Shown piece after piece: positions 33,831 through 41,689 of a stretch of 64,000 bases of DNA. The position numbers and the translations under genes were made by a program. The notes beneath the pieces were generated by a model. The model was not told the DNA's origin, did not search any database, and was given only the letters and a program-made list of their open reading frames with translations. The DNA comes from Streptomyces albipurpureus (GTDB lineage Bacteria > Actinomycetota > Actinomycetes > Streptomycetales > Streptomycetaceae): positions 15,892 through 79,891 of the forward strand of contig NZ_JAMQAW010000099.1 of the NCBI RefSeq assembly GCF_023701525.1, given 5' to 3'. The first letter of the stretch is position 1; every line of letters begins with the position of its first letter.

Positions 33831-36638
33831 GTGGTGTTGACAGTCAGACCAAGACGACGGGCGGCACTGACCGCACTGGTATCGGCGGTGATCCTCCTCG
33901 TCGGTACGAGTGCCGCCCTTGTCACCGCCGCCCCGGTCGCGGCCGACCCGATCGCGCAGTGCACGGCCACCAAGGGAGCCGTCGTCGCTGTCGACTTCGG
34001 ACCCTTCGGCGGGAAAGTCGAGCGCGGTTGCGACACCACCCCCACCACTGGTTACGAACTGCTCCACGAGGCCGGCTTCACCACCACCGGAACCGGACAC
34101 GACGGCGACGCGTTCATCTGCCGGCTCGGCTACGGATCGTTCAACTCCGGTACCCAGTACCCGACTCCGGCCACCGAGGACTGCGTTCTCACCCCGCAGG
34201 CCACCGCGTACTGGTCGTACTGGGTCGCCTCGCAGGACGACGCCGACTGGTCGTACAGCCAGTACGGGGCCATGGACCGCAAGCCCGAGCCCGGCGATGT
34301 GGACGCCTGGGTCTTCGGCGGCACCGACATCGGCGGGAGCACCGGACGGCCGACGTTCAGCCCCGATGAGGTCCGCGCCGGAGGCGGTACGCCAGGCCCC
34401 GATCCCGAGGTGCCCCAAGTGCCGCCGGCCGAGGTGGACATCTCCAAGGCGGCGGCCTGGGTACGCGGCAGGCTGACGGATGGTGAGCGGGTGGTGGACG
34501 ACGGCTCCGACACCCCCAACTACTTCCTGACCACCGAGGCCGCCTTCGCGCTGGCCGCCGCGGACGGCAAGAGCCAAGCACTGGACAAGGTCGGCGCCTA
34601 CCTCGGCTCCCAAGTCGACCCCTACGCCTACCAGTCGGGGAAGGACGAGGCCCCGGACGCCACCGCGGCCGCCCGGCTCGCCCTGGTCGCCACCATCGCC
34701 GAGCGCGACCCGGGCGCCTTCGGCGGACATGATCTGCTCGCCGATCTGGCCGCCCATGTCTGTCCGTCAGGCCCGGAATCCGGGACCCCTGTCCCCGGCT
34801 GCAGCGCGAAGGGCGACTTCCGCAACGCCTCGTACACGGAAGGGCAGGCACTGGCCGTCCTGGCGCTGCTGCGCGGCGGTGAACGGCCCCCGGCCGAGGC
34901 GGTCACCCGGCTGACCCAGCTCCAGTGCCGGGGCGGTGGCGTCTCCAGCGTCCTCATCCGCCCCGGCGAATACTGCGACGGCGACCCCGCCACCACCGGC
35001 TTGGCCGCCCTGGCCCTGCAGAAGGCCGGCGGTCACCACACTGCGGTGGTCAAGGCTCGGGACTACCTGCGAAAGGCCCAGTTCCCAAACGGCGGCTTCC
35101 CGGGCTACACGGGCTCCACCACGGGCAGTGTGATCGCCACGGCCCACGCGTCGCAGGCCCTGCGGGCACTGGGCGAGACCGTGCGCGCGGATGCCGCCGT
35201 CTCCTGGCTGTCCGGTCAGCAACTCCCCGACGGAGGCTTCGGCTTCGAAGAGGGTGCGACCGACTCCGTGGTCTACGCGACAGCGGTCACCGTCCTCGCG
35301 GGGAAGGACACCAGCCTCGCCGAACTGACCACCAAGAAACCCGGGCCGACAGCGCCTCCCACTTCTCCCTCACCAACACCTTCGACCACTCCCCCCACGA
35401 CGCCACCGCCCATGGGGAACGGAGAAGGCCCCGATCTGAAGAAGGGCGTCAGCTATCTCACCAGCGCGGCCAACCTCAGACAGGGCCAGTACTACGGCAC
35501 CGGCGGCGCACCCCGTCGGGCGGACTTCGGTCTCACCATCGACGGTGCCTACGCACTCGCCGCGACCGGCCTCGACAACGACAGACTGCGCGGCATCGTC
35601 GACTTCCTGGACGGTGGAGGCAAGGACGGCGAGGGCCGTACCGTCCATGACTGGACCAAGTTGGGCACCAAGTACGCCGGCGGCGGCTATATGGGCAAGA
35701 CCGCTCTGCTCGCCCAGGTCGTCGGCCGAGACCCGCGCGCCTTCGGTGGCGAGGATCTGATCGCAGGGCTCAACAGGGCCGTCTGCAAGGCCCCCAGTGC
35801 CGCTCCCGACCGAAGCTGCCCGGCGAAGGGCGCCTACACCCATGCCCCGTCCGTCTTCGCCCAATCGCTCGCGCTCATCGCGCAGGTGCGGGCCGGCGAG
35901 AAGACCGCGGCGACCGAGCCCATCGCCTATCTGGCGGGTCTTCAGCACCCATCCGGCGCCTGGCCCAGTCTGGTGCCCTCGACCGGCGACTCCGATGTGG
36001 ACTCCACGGCCATCGCCGCGATGGCCCTGGACCTGGTCGGAGGCACGTCGGCCGACACGGCCGTGGACAGAGCCCTTGCGTGGATCGCGACAAGGCAGCT
36101 GGCCGACGGAGGGTTCCCCGGGGCGGCCGGAAACTCGGTGAACTCCGCTGCCCTCGCGGTGCAGGGCCTGTCGCTGGACGCCCCGAAGTACGCCGAGCAG
36201 ATCGCCAAGGCAAGGAAGTTCCTCGCCGCACAGCAGAACGCCGACGGCGGCTTCAATGTCGCCAAGGAGGGCCAGCGCGGCTCCGATCTACGGGCCTCCA
36301 CCCAGGCCGTCGGAGGCACCACGGGTATCTCCTTCGGTGTGCTGACGCGCGATCTGACGGGCACGAGCCCGCAGCCCACTCCCAGCCCCAGCCCCTCGTC
36401 GTCGCTGCCGGACATCGTCACCCCGGGCGAGGACGGCGGAACGAGCGCGGGCACCGGCGACACCGGCACCGCGGGTAGCGTCGCCGGCGGCACCGGGGGC
36501 CTCGGCGGGAACCTGGCTTCCACCGGTGTCCCGGGCGCCGTGCTCGCGGCCGCCGCCATGGCGCTCGTGCTGGCCGGCCTCTTCCTGACCCTCGTACTCC
36601 GCGACCGCCGCGACGCACCGGAAGGGAGGCGGTCATGA
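33831..36638 (+). CDS. Sortase-anchored surface protein, beta-domain plus two alpha-barrels, likely cobalamin-binding
   Basis: About 935 aa from the GTG at 33831 (GGAGG 12 nt upstream; an open frame further upstream is discounted). A signal peptide (ALTALVSAVILLVGTSAALV) is followed by a four-Cys, DUF4430-like beta-domain (about 40-185, GCDTTPTTGYELLHEAGFTT, AYWSYWVASQDDADWSYSQY). Two alpha-barrels with squalene-cyclase-like repeats follow (about 205-500, AQFPNGGFPGY; 534-840, LADGGFPGAAGN, QQNADGGFNVAK), separated by a Thr/Pro linker. LASTG at 895-899, a hydrophobic helix and RDRRDAPEGRRS form a class-E sortase sorting signal. It is the first gene of the riboswitch operon. I infer cobalamin capture at the cell wall. 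Confidence 0.88.
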   Translation: MVLTVRPRRRAALTALVSAVILLVGTSAALVTAAPVAADPIAQCTATKGAVVAVDFGPFGGKVERGCDTTPTTGYELLHEAGFTTTGTGHDGDAFICRLGYGSFNSGTQYPTPATEDCVLTPQATAYWSYWVASQDDADWSYSQYGAMDRKPEPGDVDAWVFGGTDIGGSTGRPTFSPDEVRAGGGTPGPDPEVPQVPPAEVDISKAAAWVRGRLTDGERVVDDGSDTPNYFLTTEAAFALAAADGKSQALDKVGAYLGSQVDPYAYQSGKDEAPDATAAARLALVATIAERDPGAFGGHDLLADLAAHVCPSGPESGTPVPGCSAKGDFRNASYTEGQALAVLALLRGGERPPAEAVTRLTQLQCRGGGVSSVLIRPGEYCDGDPATTGLAALALQKAGGHHTAVVKARDYLRKAQFPNGGFPGYTGSTTGSVIATAHASQALRALGETVRADAAVSWLSGQQLPDGGFGFEEGATDSVVYATAVTVLAGKDTSLAELTTKKPGPTAPPTSPSPTPSTTPPTTPPPMGNGEGPDLKKGVSYLTSAANLRQGQYYGTGGAPRRADFGLTIDGAYALAATGLDNDRLRGIVDFLDGGGKDGEGRTVHDWTKLGTKYAGGGYMGKTALLAQVVGRDPRAFGGEDLIAGLNRAVCKAPSAAPDRSCPAKGAYTHAPSVFAQSLALIAQVRAGEKTAATEPIAYLAGLQHPSGAWPSLVPSTGDSDVDSTAIAAMALDLVGGTSADTAVDRALAWIATRQLADGGFPGAAGNSVNSAALAVQGLSLDAPKYAEQIAKARKFLAAQQNADGGFNVAKEGQRGSDLRASTQAVGGTTGISFGVLTRDLTGTSPQPTPSPSPSSSLPDIVTPGEDGGTSAGTGDTGTAGSVAGGTGGLGGNLASTGVPGAVLAAAAMALVLAGLFLTLVLRDRRDAPEGRRS

Positions 36639-37576
36639 GCGGGTCCGTCACACGGGCGGCACATGCGCTCGCCCCCCTGGGAATGGCCATCGCCCTGCTG
36701 GGCGGGTCCGCGACAACCGCGTCCGCGGCGCCGCAACCCATGGGGCAGTGCACCACCTCCTCCGGTGCCGTCCTCGCCGTTGACTTCAGCAAGTGGGGAG
36801 GCCCGATCTACCGATCGTGCGGCACCACGCCCACGACCGGCTACGAACTGCTCAACCAGGGCGGCTGGCGGACGACCGGTACCGGCCACGACGGTCCGGC
36901 GTTCATCTGCCGGATCGGATACAGCGGCCATCGGGGCGGCAAGCAGTTCCCGCCGCCGGAGCAGGACGACTGCGTGCTGACCCCGCCCGCCTCCGCCTAC
37001 TGGTCCTACTGGCACGCGGACGCCGGGGAGAACACCTGGGAGTACAGCCAACTCGGCGCGATGCTCTACAAGCCGAAGCCGGGCAGCGTGGACCTCTGGA
37101 TCTTCGGTGGCACCGACATCGAAGGCACCAGGGGCCGCCCGGCCGTCACCCCCGATCAGTTGCGGGCACGCAACACCCAACCGACCGGCGGTGGCAGGCC
37201 CGCCGGCTCCAAGCCCACCCGCCAGGTGCAGCCGCCGCCTCCCGGAGTCGACACCGGCCCTGCCCCGACCCGCACGCGAACCGTTCCCGCCCCCACGCGC
37301 AAGGCGCCGCCCAGCCCGTCCGCGACAACACCGGCCCCGGCGTCCGTGAGCCCCTCCCCTCCCGCTTCACCCGCGCCACCGCCCTCTCCGTCCATCCCGG
37401 CCACATCGCCAGCGGCGGTCGCGGCCCCGAGCTCCGCCAAGGTCGTTGACGCCGCCCCGGCGGCGGATGCCGAGCACGACTCGGGGTCGTTCGTCCCCGT
37501 GGTCGCCGCCGGCGGGCTGGTAGTCGTCATCGGCGCGGCGGCAGCGGTCGCGGCCAAACGCCGCCGGGCCGAGTAG
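36635..37576 (+). CDS. Membrane-tethered beta-domain protein of the cobalamin operon
   Basis: A 313-aa protein whose ATG overlaps the stop of the anchored protein (ATGA). A signal peptide (LGMAIALLGGSATTASA) is followed by a domain (about 35-180) very similar to the beta-domain of the previous gene: four matching Cys, CGTTPTTGYELLNQGGWRTT, GHDGPAFICRIGY, SAYWSYWHADAGENTWEYSQ, DLWIFGGTDIEGT. A long Pro/Ser/Thr-rich stalk follows, then a C-terminal membrane helix (VVAAGGLVVVIGAAAAVAA) with a KRRRAE tail and no LAxTG. It has no alpha-barrel, so it might hand ligand from the wall protein to the ECF importer. This is inference from position and architecture. Confidence 0.85.
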   Translation: MSGSVTRAAHALAPLGMAIALLGGSATTASAAPQPMGQCTTSSGAVLAVDFSKWGGPIYRSCGTTPTTGYELLNQGGWRTTGTGHDGPAFICRIGYSGHRGGKQFPPPEQDDCVLTPPASAYWSYWHADAGENTWEYSQLGAMLYKPKPGSVDLWIFGGTDIEGTRGRPAVTPDQLRARNTQPTGGGRPAGSKPTRQVQPPPPGVDTGPAPTRTRTVPAPTRKAPPSPSATTPAPASVSPSPPASPAPPPSPSIPATSPAAVAAPSSAKVVDAAPAADAEHDSGSFVPVVAAGGLVVVIGAAAAVAAKRRRAE

Positions 37577-37581
37577 CACCA

Positions 37582-38757
37582 ATGCCCTCTCCCCTCACCC
37601 GTCCGCCCCTGTCCGCCTCCCAGCCGGACACGGGCGGACGCCGCCTGCCCCGTACCCTGCATCCCATGGCCTGGTGGATCTGGGCGCTCGCCCTCGCCAC
37701 CGCCGTCAGCCGCACCAACAACCCGCTGCTGCTGTTCCTCGTCATCGCCGTCCTCGGCTATGTCGTCACCGCGCGCCGCACCGAAGCCCCCTGGGCCCGC
37801 GGCTTCAAGTACTACCTGTACCTCGCCCTGGTCGTGGTCGCGATCAGGGTGGTCTTCCGCGCGGTGTTCGCCACCGGGATCACCCCCAACGACCACTTCC
37901 TCTTCGCTCTGCCGCGCGTCCCGACCCCCGACTGGTACGCCGGTATCGAGATCGGCGGCCCCGTCTCCCTGGAAGCAGTGCTCTCCGCCGCCACCGACGG
38001 ACTGCGCATCGCCTGCATGCTGTGCTGCATCGGCGCCGCCAACACCCTTGCCAACCCCAAACGCGCCCTGCGCGTCCTGCCCGGGGCGCTGTACGAACTG
38101 GGCGTCGCCGTCACCGTCTCACTCAGCGTCGCGCCCCAACTCGTACAGAGCGTGCAGCGGGTGCACCGGGCCCGGCGACTGCGCGCGGCACGCACCAAGG
38201 GGCTGGACGCCCTGCGCGGCATCGTCGTACCGGTACTGGAAGACGCTCTGGAACGCTCCCTGCGGCTGGCGGCCGCCATGGACTCACGCGGCTACGGCAG
38301 GGCCGGGACGGCCACCCGCAACTCCCGGCGGATCACCGGGGCGCTGATGCTCTCCGGCATGTGCGGACTGTGCGCCGGAGCCTACGGCCTCCTCGACGCC
38401 ACCGCGCCCCGGATACTCGGCCTGCCCGCGATGGCGGCCGGAGCGGTGCTGTGCGTCGCCGGGCTGCGCCTCGGCGGGCGCAGGGTCACCCGTACCACCT
38501 ACCGGCCGGACCCCTGGCGCTTCGACGAGTGGGCGGTCGCCGGCTGCGGTGTGCTCTCCGCGGTCGTCCTCTTCGGCAACGCCGGTTTCAACGCCGCCGA
38601 GCTCAACCCGTCCCTCTACCCACTGAGCTGGCCCACGCTCCCGCCCGTACCGGCTGCCGCGATCCTGCTCGCCGGGGCCGCCGGATTCCTCTCGCCACCA
38701 CCGCAGGCGCCCACCCCGCCCACCGTCACACCACAGCGCACCGAGGCAGCCACGTGA
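37582..38757 (+). CDS. ecfT: ECF transporter T component (EcfT/CbiQ family)
   Basis: A 391-aa membrane protein with about seven or eight helices (for example WWIWALALATAVSRTNNPLL, YYLYLALVVVAIRVVF, LPAMAAGAVLCVAGL). The cytosolic coupling helices have RVHRARRLRAARTKG and the second motif AMDSRGYGR, which dock onto the ATPases. EcfT connects the ATPases to the substrate-binding S component in group II ABC importers. The start at 37582 follows 5 nt after the previous stop. A later ATG at 37666 (MAWWIWALALA) is a possible alternative because the first 28 residues look unconserved. The next gene overlaps by 4 nt. Confidence 0.9.
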   Translation: MPSPLTRPPLSASQPDTGGRRLPRTLHPMAWWIWALALATAVSRTNNPLLLFLVIAVLGYVVTARRTEAPWARGFKYYLYLALVVVAIRVVFRAVFATGITPNDHFLFALPRVPTPDWYAGIEIGGPVSLEAVLSAATDGLRIACMLCCIGAANTLANPKRALRVLPGALYELGVAVTVSLSVAPQLVQSVQRVHRARRLRAARTKGLDALRGIVVPVLEDALERSLRLAAAMDSRGYGRAGTATRNSRRITGALMLSGMCGLCAGAYGLLDATAPRILGLPAMAAGAVLCVAGLRLGGRRVTRTTYRPDPWRFDEWAVAGCGVLSAVVLFGNAGFNAAELNPSLYPLSWPTLPPVPAAAILLAGAAGFLSPPPQAPTPPTVTPQRTEAAT

Positions 38758-40403
38758 TCACCTTCGACCAGGTCAGCGTCCAGTACGAGGACATGGCCGA
38801 ACCGGTTCTGCGCGATGTCGATCTCACGGTGGAGGAGGGCGAGCTGTGCCTGGTGGTCGGGCACACCGGCGTGGGCAAGTCGACACTCCTCGGTGCCGTC
38901 AACGGCCTGGTGCCGCACTTCACCGGCGGCACCCTCTACGGGCGGGTCACCGTCGACGGCCGTGACACCGCCGGCCATCCACCCCGTGAACTCGCCGATG
39001 TCGTCGGTGTAGTGGGTCAGGACCCGCTCGATGGGTTTGTCACCGACACCGTCGAGGAGGAACTCGCCTACGCCATGGAGCAGTTGGCGATCCCTCCCGC
39101 GACGATGCGCAAACGGGTCGAGGAGACTCTCGACCTGCTGGGACTGGCCGACCTGCGCCACCGCGCCCTGTACGAACTCTCCGGCGGCCAACAGCAGCGC
39201 GTCGCCATCGGTTCCGTGCTCACCGCCCACCCGCGCGTACTGGTCCTCGACGAACCCACCTCCGCCCTCGACCCGTCCGCCGCGGAGGAGGTCCTGTCGG
39301 CTGTCACCCGCCTCGTCCATGACCTCGGAGTGACCGTTCTGATCGCGGAGCACCGCCTCGAACGGGTCGTCCAGTACGCCGACCGGGTCATCCACCTTCC
39401 CGGCGGGGGCCTTGTCACGACCGGGCCCGGCGCCGAGGTCTTCCGTACGTCGTCCATCGCGCCGCCGATCGTGGAACTGGGCAGGGCCGCCGCTTGGTCG
39501 CCACTGCCCCTCTCCATCCGGGACGCCCGGCGCAAGGCCGCTCCCCTGCGTACCCTGCTCGGCCCTGAGCCCCCGCCTCCGGCCCGGCCGGGCACCACGA
39601 CCGAGGCCGCGCCGATACTGGTGGCGCGCAAGATCACCGTGAGCTACCAACGGGTTCCGGCCGTCCGTGAAGTGGACCTCGAACTCCACGGCGGCTGCGT
39701 CACGGCGCTGATGGGCCGCAACGGTTCTGGAAAGTCCTCCCTGCTGTGGGCGCTTCAGGGCTCCGGTCCCCGCGCGAGCGGAACGGTCCGGGTCGGTACG
39801 GCCGATGGCGGGAAGCCCGCCGATCCCCGCGAACTGTCCGCGGTGGACGCCCGCCGGCTGGTGGGACTCGTACCGCAGACGCCGACCGATCTTCTGTACC
39901 TGGAGAGCGTCGAGCAGGAACTCGACCAGGCCGACAAGGAGTCCTTCGCGGGCGGTTCGGGCTCCGCCGCCCGGACCGTCCTCGACCGACTCGCTCCCGG
40001 AATCGACGACGCCACCCATCCACGGGACCTCTCCGAAGGACAGAAGCTGGCTCTGGTTCTGGCGATCCAACTCACCGCGGCCCCGCGTGTCGTGCTCCTG
40101 GACGAGCCGACGCGCGGACTCGACTACCGGGCCAAGGGCGAACTCATCCGCGTGGTCGACGGCCTCGCGGCAGAAGGGCGGGCCGTAGTGATCTCCACCC
40201 ACGATGTGGAGTTCGTCGCCCGCGCCGCCGACCGGGTCGTGGTGATGGCCGAGGGCGATATCGTCGCGGACGGACCGACCACGGAAGTCATCGTCGCCTC
40301 CCCCGTCTTCGCCCCACAGGTCGCGAAGATCCTCGCGCCACTGCCCTATCTGACGGTGCATCAAGTGACGCGGGCCCTCGCCGAGGGTGAGGAGGGCCGA
40401 TGA
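38754..40403 (+). CDS. ecfA: ECF transporter ATPase, two fused ABC domains (A-A')
   Basis: A 549-aa protein from the GTG at 38754 (GTGA overlap with ecfT). Two nucleotide-binding domains are joined in one chain. The first (1-230) has Walker A GHTGVGKSTLL, signature LSGGQQQRVAIG and Walker B VLVLDEPTSAL. The second (about 285-540) has GRNGSGKSSLL, VVLLDEPTRGL and a changed signature, LSEGQKLAL, instead of LSGGQ. Fused ATPases are known in actinobacterial ECF systems. The degenerate second signature suggests asymmetry between the sites. It powers import with the T and S subunits. The frame is open far upstream, but that part lies within ecfT in another frame. Confidence 0.93.
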   Translation: MITFDQVSVQYEDMAEPVLRDVDLTVEEGELCLVVGHTGVGKSTLLGAVNGLVPHFTGGTLYGRVTVDGRDTAGHPPRELADVVGVVGQDPLDGFVTDTVEEELAYAMEQLAIPPATMRKRVEETLDLLGLADLRHRALYELSGGQQQRVAIGSVLTAHPRVLVLDEPTSALDPSAAEEVLSAVTRLVHDLGVTVLIAEHRLERVVQYADRVIHLPGGGLVTTGPGAEVFRTSSIAPPIVELGRAAAWSPLPLSIRDARRKAAPLRTLLGPEPPPPARPGTTTEAAPILVARKITVSYQRVPAVREVDLELHGGCVTALMGRNGSGKSSLLWALQGSGPRASGTVRVGTADGGKPADPRELSAVDARRLVGLVPQTPTDLLYLESVEQELDQADKESFAGGSGSAARTVLDRLAPGIDDATHPRDLSEGQKLALVLAIQLTAAPRVVLLDEPTRGLDYRAKGELIRVVDGLAAEGRAVVISTHDVEFVARAADRVVVMAEGDIVADGPTTEVIVASPVFAPQVAKILAPLPYLTVHQVTRALAEGEEGR

Positions 40404-41245
40404 CGCCTCCCTCCACCACCGCGATTCGCATCGGCCCGCGTGCCTCGGTCGTCATCGCCATGGCCGCCCTGCTCGGCGTGGTCGCCTTCTTCTGGCCCTT
40501 CCTCGTCGCCCCCGGGACCTTCGCCTCGCACTACGCGCCGCCCCTGATCTTCGGCGTACTGCTGGTTCTGGTGCTGTGCGTGGTGATCTCGGAGATAGCG
40601 GAGGGCGGGATCAGCTCCAAGGCACTGGCCATGCTGGGTGTGCTGTCCGCCGTCAATGCCGCCCTACGCCCCCTCGGCGCGGGCACCGCCGGCATCGAGA
40701 CGGTCTTCTTCGTCCTCGTCCTGGCCGGGCGGGTCTACGGTCCCGGCTTCGGTTTCACCCTCGGCTGCACATCGTTGTTCGCCTCCGCCCTGATCACCGG
40801 TGGCGTCGGCCCCTGGATGCCCTACCAGATGTTCGGCTGTGCCTTCGTCGGTATGCTCGCCGGGCTCCTCCCGAAGGCCACCGGCCGCCGTGAGGTTCTG
40901 CTGCTCGCCGTTTACGGATCGCTCTCCGGCTACCTCTTCGGCTTTCTCCTCAACCTCTCCTTCTGGCCGTTCTCCCTGGACCCCAACAGTTCCATCGCCT
41001 ATCTCCCCGGCCTGCCCTTCACCGAGCAGTGGCAGCGCTACATCGCCTTCGACATCGCCACCTCCCTCGGTTGGGACACCGGGCGCGCCGTCACCAACTT
41101 CATCTGCATCACCCTCGCCGGGCCGGCCGTACTGACGGTCTTCCGCAGAGCCGCCCGCAAGGCCCGGTTCCAGGCACCGGTCCGCTTCGCACCGCGGCAG
41201 GATGGTGATACGGCAGATCCCCCACCAGCCAAGGACCTCCCGTAG
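40400..41245 (+). CDS. ECF transporter S component (inferred cobalamin)
   Basis: A 281-aa integral membrane protein with about six helices (RASVVIAMAALLGVVAFFWP, PLIFGVLLVLVLCVVISEIA, FGCAFVGMLAGLLP, LLLAVYGSLSGYLFGFLLNL). It has the ECF S-component patterns ALAMLGVLSAVNAALRPLG and RVYGPGFGFTLGCTSLFASA. The ATG overlaps the ATPase stop (ATGA). It binds the substrate in the membrane. Its placement at the end of a cobalamin-riboswitch operon, after transcobalamin-like surface proteins, argues for cobalamin or a corrinoid rather than another vitamin. The last gene of the operon is followed by a strong hairpin. Confidence 0.87.
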   Translation: MTPPSTTAIRIGPRASVVIAMAALLGVVAFFWPFLVAPGTFASHYAPPLIFGVLLVLVLCVVISEIAEGGISSKALAMLGVLSAVNAALRPLGAGTAGIETVFFVLVLAGRVYGPGFGFTLGCTSLFASALITGGVGPWMPYQMFGCAFVGMLAGLLPKATGRREVLLLAVYGSLSGYLFGFLLNLSFWPFSLDPNSSIAYLPGLPFTEQWQRYIAFDIATSLGWDTGRAVTNFICITLAGPAVLTVFRRAARKARFQAPVRFAPRQDGDTADPPPAKDLP

Positions 41246-41483
41246 GCCTCCCACTGATCACCCATGGGTCGGGTATGCCGATCTGGTCCCGGCACCGGGA
41301 GTGCGGCCGCGGGGTGACTCCGGGACGGGCCACCCCGCGTGGACCTGTCGTTGCCGAAGATCGGCGATGTGCGGGGCAAGCGGTCTCTTTCCTTCTCTCC
41401 GTGCCGTCCAGGGTCACCCTGGTCAAGGGCGCTGCCGGGCCGGTCCTGATGGCCGCCCCGAGTCCGTCCGGGGCCCCGGATGA
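41246..41483. other. 3' untranslated gap after the ECF operon
   Basis: No gene recognised. It leads into the strong hairpin listed next. Confidence 0.35.
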
Positions 41484-41532
41484 CAGCGAGGCGCCGGTGA
41501 GCGGGATACGACTCCGCACCGGCGCCTCGCTG
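41484..41532. terminator. Long GC hairpin, likely bidirectional terminator
   Basis: A 15-bp perfect stem (AGCGAGGCGCCGGTG at 41485-41499 with its complement at 41517-41531), extended by one C-G pair, encloses a 17-nt loop. It lies between the converging ends of the ECF operon and the amidase operon and could stop both. Confidence 0.7.
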
Positions 41533-41689
41533 CGGCTGCGTTGTTCCGCTTTGGGGGACGCGAGACGCCCGGGGCCCGGAGCGAGTGGCCGGGGCGTTCC
41601 CTGTCGGGTGTGGAGCGCGCCACAACACGCGCTGCCACCGCTCTCCGGGCGCTCGCAGCCCCAACGACCGGGACCAGGCGCTCCGCTCG

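Noticed and set aside
38616..40364. A 582-codon minus-strand frame opposite the ECF ATPase
   Set aside because: Antisense to two complete ABC domains.
37674..40403. A single 909-codon frame covering ecfT and ecfA
   Set aside because: The first 360 codons are out of frame with EcfT and meaningless as protein. The ATPase starts at the GTG at 38754, overlapping the ecfT stop.
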